Source: JALYJZ01 sp964476895 (GTDB lineage Bacteria > Patescibacteriota > SICC01). From it: a stretch of DNA of 14,892 nt. This document shows positions 11,590 through 14,892 of this stretch, in pieces. The DNA is taken from contig CAYZCS010000020.1 of assembly GCA_964476895.1 (NCBI GenBank), positions 1-14,892 on the forward strand. The letters run 5' to 3'. Each line of letters opens with the position of its first letter. Position 1 is the first letter of the stretch. The notes beneath the pieces were generated by a model. It was not told where the DNA came from, ran no database searches, and saw nothing but the letters and a program-made list of their open reading frames with translations. Position numbers and translations under genes: made by a program.

Positions 11590-13188
11590 ATGAAGTTAGA
11601 CATCGACCCCAAGGCGTTCAGCGAAGCGATCGAGCAAATCGCCTACGACCGGAAGATCCCCAAGGAGCGGATCTTCGAAGCGGTGGCCTCCGCGGTCGCT
11701 GCCGCGTACCGCAAGGATTACGGCTTTCCCGAGCAGCAGATTCGCGCCGACTTCAATCCCGAGAACGGCGAGACCAAGCTGTTCATCGTCCACGAGGTAG
11801 TCGCGACGAAAGAGGACGTGGAAAACGAGCACGTACAACTGCCGGTCGACGAGGCGAAGAAGCGCGGCGCCAAGGCGCCGAAGGACGGCGATATCTTCGA
11901 AGAACCCGTGGAACCGCCGGCCGGCTTCGGACGCATCGCCGCCCAGACCGCCAAGCAGGTGATCATCCAGCGGATCCGTGAGGTCGAGCGGGAGATCGTC
12001 CGCGACGAGTTCTCGGACCGGACCGGGGAACTGATGACCGGTTCCGTTCAGCGGATCGAGGGACGCAACGTGTTCGTGGAAGTGGGCCGGGCGATCGGCA
12101 TCCTCGGGCCGGGCGACCAGATCGAACGGGAACGGTACTACATCGGCCAGCGACTGCGCGTGATGCTTCGTGAGGTGGATCCGGAGGGCCGTGCCGCCCA
12201 ACTGATCTTCACCCGGGCACATCCGGACTTCGTGCACCGGCTATTCGAGCTCGAGGTGCCGGAAATCCATGCCGGGACGGTCGAGATCAAGTCGGTGGCC
12301 CGGGAAGCCGGCGTACGCAGCAAGGTCGGCGTAGCCTCGAACCAGGAGGGCGTCGATCCGGTCGGTACCTGCGTCGGGCAACGCGGAACCCGCGTCCAGG
12401 CGATCATGGCCGAGCTCGGTGACGAGAAGATCGACATCGTCCTCTACGACGAAGATCCGCACACGTACATCGCCAATGCGCTCAGTCCGGCGAAGATCTC
12501 CAAAATCGACCTCGACGAGAAGACCAAGACCGCCACGATCAAGGTCGCGGACGATCAGCTTAGCCTGGCGATCGGGCGTGGTGGCCAGAACGTCCGGTTG
12601 GCGGGCGAACTGACCGGCTGGCAGATCGACATCGACAAGTCGGAGGCCCAGCAGGCGGCCGCCGCCGAGACCGCGGCCGAAGGCGGCACGGTGGTCGCGA
12701 GCATCCCGATCGGGAAGGTCGAGGGCGTCACCGAGGAAGAGGCGGCGGCGTTCGAAGGTGCGAAGCTTGAGACAGCTCAGAAGATCGTGGCCGCGGAGCC
12801 TGAGGAGTTGGAACGCGTCGGGGGTGTCGAACCCGAACGCCGGCAGGAGATCCAACAGGCGGCCGCCCAAGCGGTCAGCGAATCCGGCGAGGCTGGCGAG
12901 GCCTCCGCGCCGGTGGAAGCCGCCGCATCTGCCCCCGAGGACGCCAAGCAACCCGCTGAGTCCGACTCCGATGGAAAGGCGGCGGAGGATGCCTCCGATG
13001 ACGAAGGGGCTTCACCCGAAGCAGCGTCACCGGAACCCGACACCGAGATCGGCACCGATGCCGAGCCCGATCCCGATAGCGACGCTGATGGCGACACCGA
13101 AAGCGGCGGAACAGCGGCCGAGGCAGCGTCCGAGGAGCCAACCACCGGCGACGAGGACGAACCCGCCGGCGAAGGCGATGACTCGTAG
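11590..13188 (+). CDS. nusA: Transcription termination/antitermination factor NusA with long acidic tail
   Basis: NusA binds RNA polymerase and nascent RNA and controls pausing, termination and antitermination. Domains in order: N-terminal polymerase-binding domain (about 1-140), S1 (about 146-200, TGSVQRIEGRNVFVEVGRA), KH1 (about 220-290, with VGQRGTRVQAI at 262-272) and KH2 (about 295-350, with GRGGQNVRLAGEL from 329). A helix-hairpin-helix-like repeat follows (about 378-428, EGVTEEEAAAFEGAKLETAQ), then a 103-residue low-complexity tail (430-532) rich in Glu, Asp, Ser, Ala and Pro with only two Lys. The total of 532 aa exceeds the 340-500 usual. The classical neighbours rimP, ylxR and infB are absent. 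No Shine-Dalgarno; it probably has its own promoter after the 11546-11567 hairpin. Confidence 0.96.
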   Translation: MKLDIDPKAFSEAIEQIAYDRKIPKERIFEAVASAVAAAYRKDYGFPEQQIRADFNPENGETKLFIVHEVVATKEDVENEHVQLPVDEAKKRGAKAPKDGDIFEEPVEPPAGFGRIAAQTAKQVIIQRIREVEREIVRDEFSDRTGELMTGSVQRIEGRNVFVEVGRAIGILGPGDQIERERYYIGQRLRVMLREVDPEGRAAQLIFTRAHPDFVHRLFELEVPEIHAGTVEIKSVAREAGVRSKVGVASNQEGVDPVGTCVGQRGTRVQAIMAELGDEKIDIVLYDEDPHTYIANALSPAKISKIDLDEKTKTATIKVADDQLSLAIGRGGQNVRLAGELTGWQIDIDKSEAQQAAAAETAAEGGTVVASIPIGKVEGVTEEEAAAFEGAKLETAQKIVAAEPEELERVGGVEPERRQEIQQAAAQAVSESGEAGEASAPVEAAASAPEDAKQPAESDSDGKAAEDASDDEGASPEAASPEPDTEIGTDAEPDPDSDADGDTESGGTAAEAASEEPTTGDEDEPAGEGDDS

Positions 13189-13201
13189 CCGCGGGTTTCT
13201 C

Positions 13202-13229
13202 TTGACATGCGTCCGCGCTCCTGTACGGT
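13202..13229 (+). promoter_or_regulatory. Possible distal promoter of clpC
   Basis: A perfect TTGACA (13202-13207), 16 nt, then TACGGT (13224-13229), a weak -10. Expected start near 13236 gives a clpC leader of about 118 nt. I saw no CIRCE, HspR/HAIR or CtsR operator in 13189-13353. Confidence 0.4.
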
Positions 13230-13326
13230 AATGTCGCGAACCGCAAAATACGATTCGCACAAAAACATATAGACATCACGGCCATTTTTCGCCATTCCTT
13301 CCATCGAGGGGATTTCGCGGACCGCC

Positions 13327-13337
13327 TACACTAAGCT
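13327..13337 (+). promoter_or_regulatory. Possible proximal promoter of clpC
   Basis: TACACT (13327-13332) overlaps TAAGCT (13332-13337), both -10-like. A weak TCGAGG (13304-13309) stands 17 nt before the first. Start near 13339-13344 would leave a short leader holding the GAGG ribosome site. TAAGCT is the hexamer also seen before gatC and the 5830 gene. Confidence 0.4.
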
Positions 13338-13353
13338 AAGCACGAGGATTTCC

Positions 13354-14892
13354 ATGCAGAACGAGCATTTCGAGAAATTTACCAAGAACGCCAAGCTTTC
13401 GCTGACCGCCGCGCAGAAGGCGGCGCGAGCGATGGGTGAGGCGTACATCGGCACCGAGCACATCCTGGTCGGCCTGGTTTCCAACCCGGAGGCGCTTGCG
13501 GCCGAGATTCTCGAGGGCCATGCCGTCACGCTGGAGAAGGTCCAGCTGGCACTCAGTTTTTCCTCGAAGTCACGCTATGACGCTGGCGGCGCCGGCCTGA
13601 CCGATCCCGCCAAGAAGGTGATCGAGAAGGCGGTCGCCACCGCCGCGCGGCATCAGCACTATTACGTGGGCACGGAACATCTCCTGCTCGGCATCCTGGG
13701 CGACAAGAACACCAAGGCGTATTCGATCCTCGAAGAACTCGGTGCCGACCCGGAGCGGATCAAGTCGCAGGTGCTGAACCTGTTCCGGCATACCGGCGGC
13801 AGCAGTGCCACGGCGACCGGTGAACGGGCCGGCAGCCAACCGGTCATGCCGACCGGCGGACCGTTCAAGAAGGAGGACATCAAGGGTGACAAGAAGAAGA
13901 CACCCGCGCTCGACTACTTCTCGACCGACCTGACCGAGCTGGCCGAGCAGAACAAGCTCGATCCCGTGATCGGACGTGACGACGAGGTCCAACGCGTCGT
14001 GCAGATCCTCGGGCGGCGGACCAAGAACAATCCGGTGCTGATCGGGGAGCCCGGCATCGGCAAGACCGCCATTGTCGAAGGATTGGCGGAGCGGATCATC
14101 GAAGAGCGGGTACCGGAGGCATTGCATGGCAAGCGCATCCTGGCGCTCGACCTGCCGCTGATGGTGGCGGGCACCAAGTACCGCGGTGAGTTCGAGGAAC
14201 GCGTGAAGCAGGTGATCGACGAACTCAAGAAACAGGAAGACGTGGTGATCTTCATCGACGAGCTGCACACGATCGTGGGTGCCGGCGCGGCCGAAGGTTC
14301 GATGGATGCCGCCCAGATCCTGAAACCGGCCCTGGCGCGCGGCGAGATCCAGACCATCGGCGCGACCACGCTCGACGAATACCGGAAGCACATCGAAAAG
14401 GATGCGGCGCTGGAACGACGCTTCCAGCCGGTCCATGTGAAGGAACCGTCTCCCGAGGAAACGGTCGCGGTCCTGAAGGGGCTCCGGAAGAATTACGAGG
14501 ACCATCACGGCGTGGAGATCACCGACGAGGCGATCGAGACGGCGGTCCGGCTCAGTCAGCGCTACATCGCCGACCGGTTCCTGCCGGACAAGGCGATCGA
14601 CCTCGTGGATGAGGCGGCTTCGGCCGGCCGGCTCCGCGAAGGCGGTCTGACGCCGGAGCTCAAGAAACTCCAGGAAGAACTGACGGCGTTGAACGCGGAG
14701 AAGGAGCGGGCGATCGACAACCAGGATTACGAGAAAGCGGCCCAGCTCCGCGACAAGGCGAACAAGATTCGTGAGCAGCTCCGCGGGAAGGGGCCGAAGA
14801 CGGTCAAGGTGAACGAAGAGGATATTGCCACGGTCGTGGCCCAGTGGACCGGCGTGCCGGTCACGCGCCTCGTGAAGGCGGAAGCGGAGAAC
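13354..14892 (+). CDS. clpC: ATP-dependent Clp protease ATP-binding subunit ClpC, N-terminal part
   Basis: AAA+ unfoldase that feeds proteins to ClpP. 513 codons are visible and the gene runs off the window; the full protein is normally about 810-850 aa. Two N-terminal Clp repeats are present (ending YIGTEHILVGLV and YYVGTEHLLLGIL). A low-complexity linker (about 150-185) is followed by AAA+ domain 1 with Walker A GEPGIGKT (231-238), Walker B VVIFIDE (297-303) and the ALERRF arginine-finger region. The middle domain carries the UVR-like motif (about 450-468, ERAIDNQDYEKAAQLRDKA) that marks ClpC rather than ClpA or ClpB. AAA+ domain 2 begins at VAQWTGVPVTRL. The start has GAGG about 7 nt upstream. 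No ctsR, mcsA or mcsB lies next to it on this side. Confidence 0.95.
   Translation, partial: MQNEHFEKFTKNAKLSLTAAQKAARAMGEAYIGTEHILVGLVSNPEALAAEILEGHAVTLEKVQLALSFSSKSRYDAGGAGLTDPAKKVIEKAVATAARHQHYYVGTEHLLLGILGDKNTKAYSILEELGADPERIKSQVLNLFRHTGGSSATATGERAGSQPVMPTGGPFKKEDIKGDKKKTPALDYFSTDLTELAEQNKLDPVIGRDDEVQRVVQILGRRTKNNPVLIGEPGIGKTAIVEGLAERIIEERVPEALHGKRILALDLPLMVAGTKYRGEFEERVKQVIDELKKQEDVVIFIDELHTIVGAGAAEGSMDAAQILKPALARGEIQTIGATTLDEYRKHIEKDAALERRFQPVHVKEPSPEETVAVLKGLRKNYEDHHGVEITDEAIETAVRLSQRYIADRFLPDKAIDLVDEAASAGRLREGGLTPELKKLQEELTALNAEKERAIDNQDYEKAAQLRDKANKIREQLRGKGPKTVKVNEEDIATVVAQWTGVPVTRLVKAEAEN

Noticed and set aside
11544..11981. 145-aa plus-strand ORF starting at TTG inside the hairpin and overlapping nusA
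   Set aside because: Out of frame with nusA, Arg-rich, and begins within the terminator stem.
13186..13206. CCGCGG followed by TTTCTCTT just after nusA, as a terminator
   Set aside because: The palindrome has no loop and no longer stem, so it cannot form a terminator hairpin.
13233..13260. GCGAA...TTCGC dyad upstream of clpC as a heat-shock operator
   Set aside because: Only five matching bases per arm with unequal flanks, and no match to CIRCE, HAIR or CtsR consensus.
1..14892. CRISPR arrays, tRNA or rRNA genes, insertion sequences, prophage genes
   Set aside because: No regularly spaced repeats, cloverleaf-like sequences, rRNA motifs, transposase motifs or terminal inverted repeats were seen on reading both strands.

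Overview
The window is GC-rich, compact, almost entirely plus-strand bacterial chromosome carrying housekeeping genes. UGA is read as stop (gatA and yraN end in TGA), so the code is standard. GatCAB in an operon, solitary dnaE, rplS-rnhB-yraN and nusA genes, very short gaps, and small YtxH, YggT and DUF5665-type membrane proteins fit a small-genome lineage. My best guess is Patescibacteria/CPR, possibly Saccharibacteria-like. This is inference from gene content, not a search result; another GC-rich lineage is possible.

Layout. 1-303: two unrecognised minus-strand ORFs coupled by ATGA, behind a near-perfect sigma70-type promoter. 438-3997: gatC-gatA-(membrane HEPN-like protein)-gatB, every junction overlapping. 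4091-4336: a monocistronic 81-aa protein made almost only of Asp, Glu, Ala and Gly, with its own strong ribosome site and terminator. 4452-5769: four small membrane proteins (unknown, YggT, YtxH, DUF5665), preceded by a perfect 10+4+10 palindrome over the putative promoter. 5830-6438: unknown two-TM protein. 6451-9981: replicative polymerase dnaE with an apparently intact PHP metal site. 10030-11538: rplS (L19 with a basic tail), rnhB and yraN. A small hairpin terminator follows, then nusA (11590-13188) with a long acidic tail. 13354 to the end: 5' part of clpC.

How the genes work together. GatCAB makes Gln-tRNA and/or Asn-tRNA by transamidation. DnaE and RNase HII act in replication and repair, L19 and NusA in translation and transcription, and ClpC in protein quality control.

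The most unusual feature is regulatory. Several transcription-unit-leading genes (gatC, the 4452 gene, the 5830 gene, dnaE, yraN, perhaps rplS and nusA) lack a Shine-Dalgarno sequence. They carry a -10-like hexamer (TAAGCT, TAAGAT, TATACT, TAACCT) only 6-9 nt before the start codon. In four of them the TAA of that hexamer is also an in-frame stop, which fixes the start. This is the layout expected for leaderless mRNAs. Internal genes, the acidic-protein gene and clpC do have Shine-Dalgarno-like sequences. No tRNA, rRNA, CRISPR array or insertion sequence was seen.
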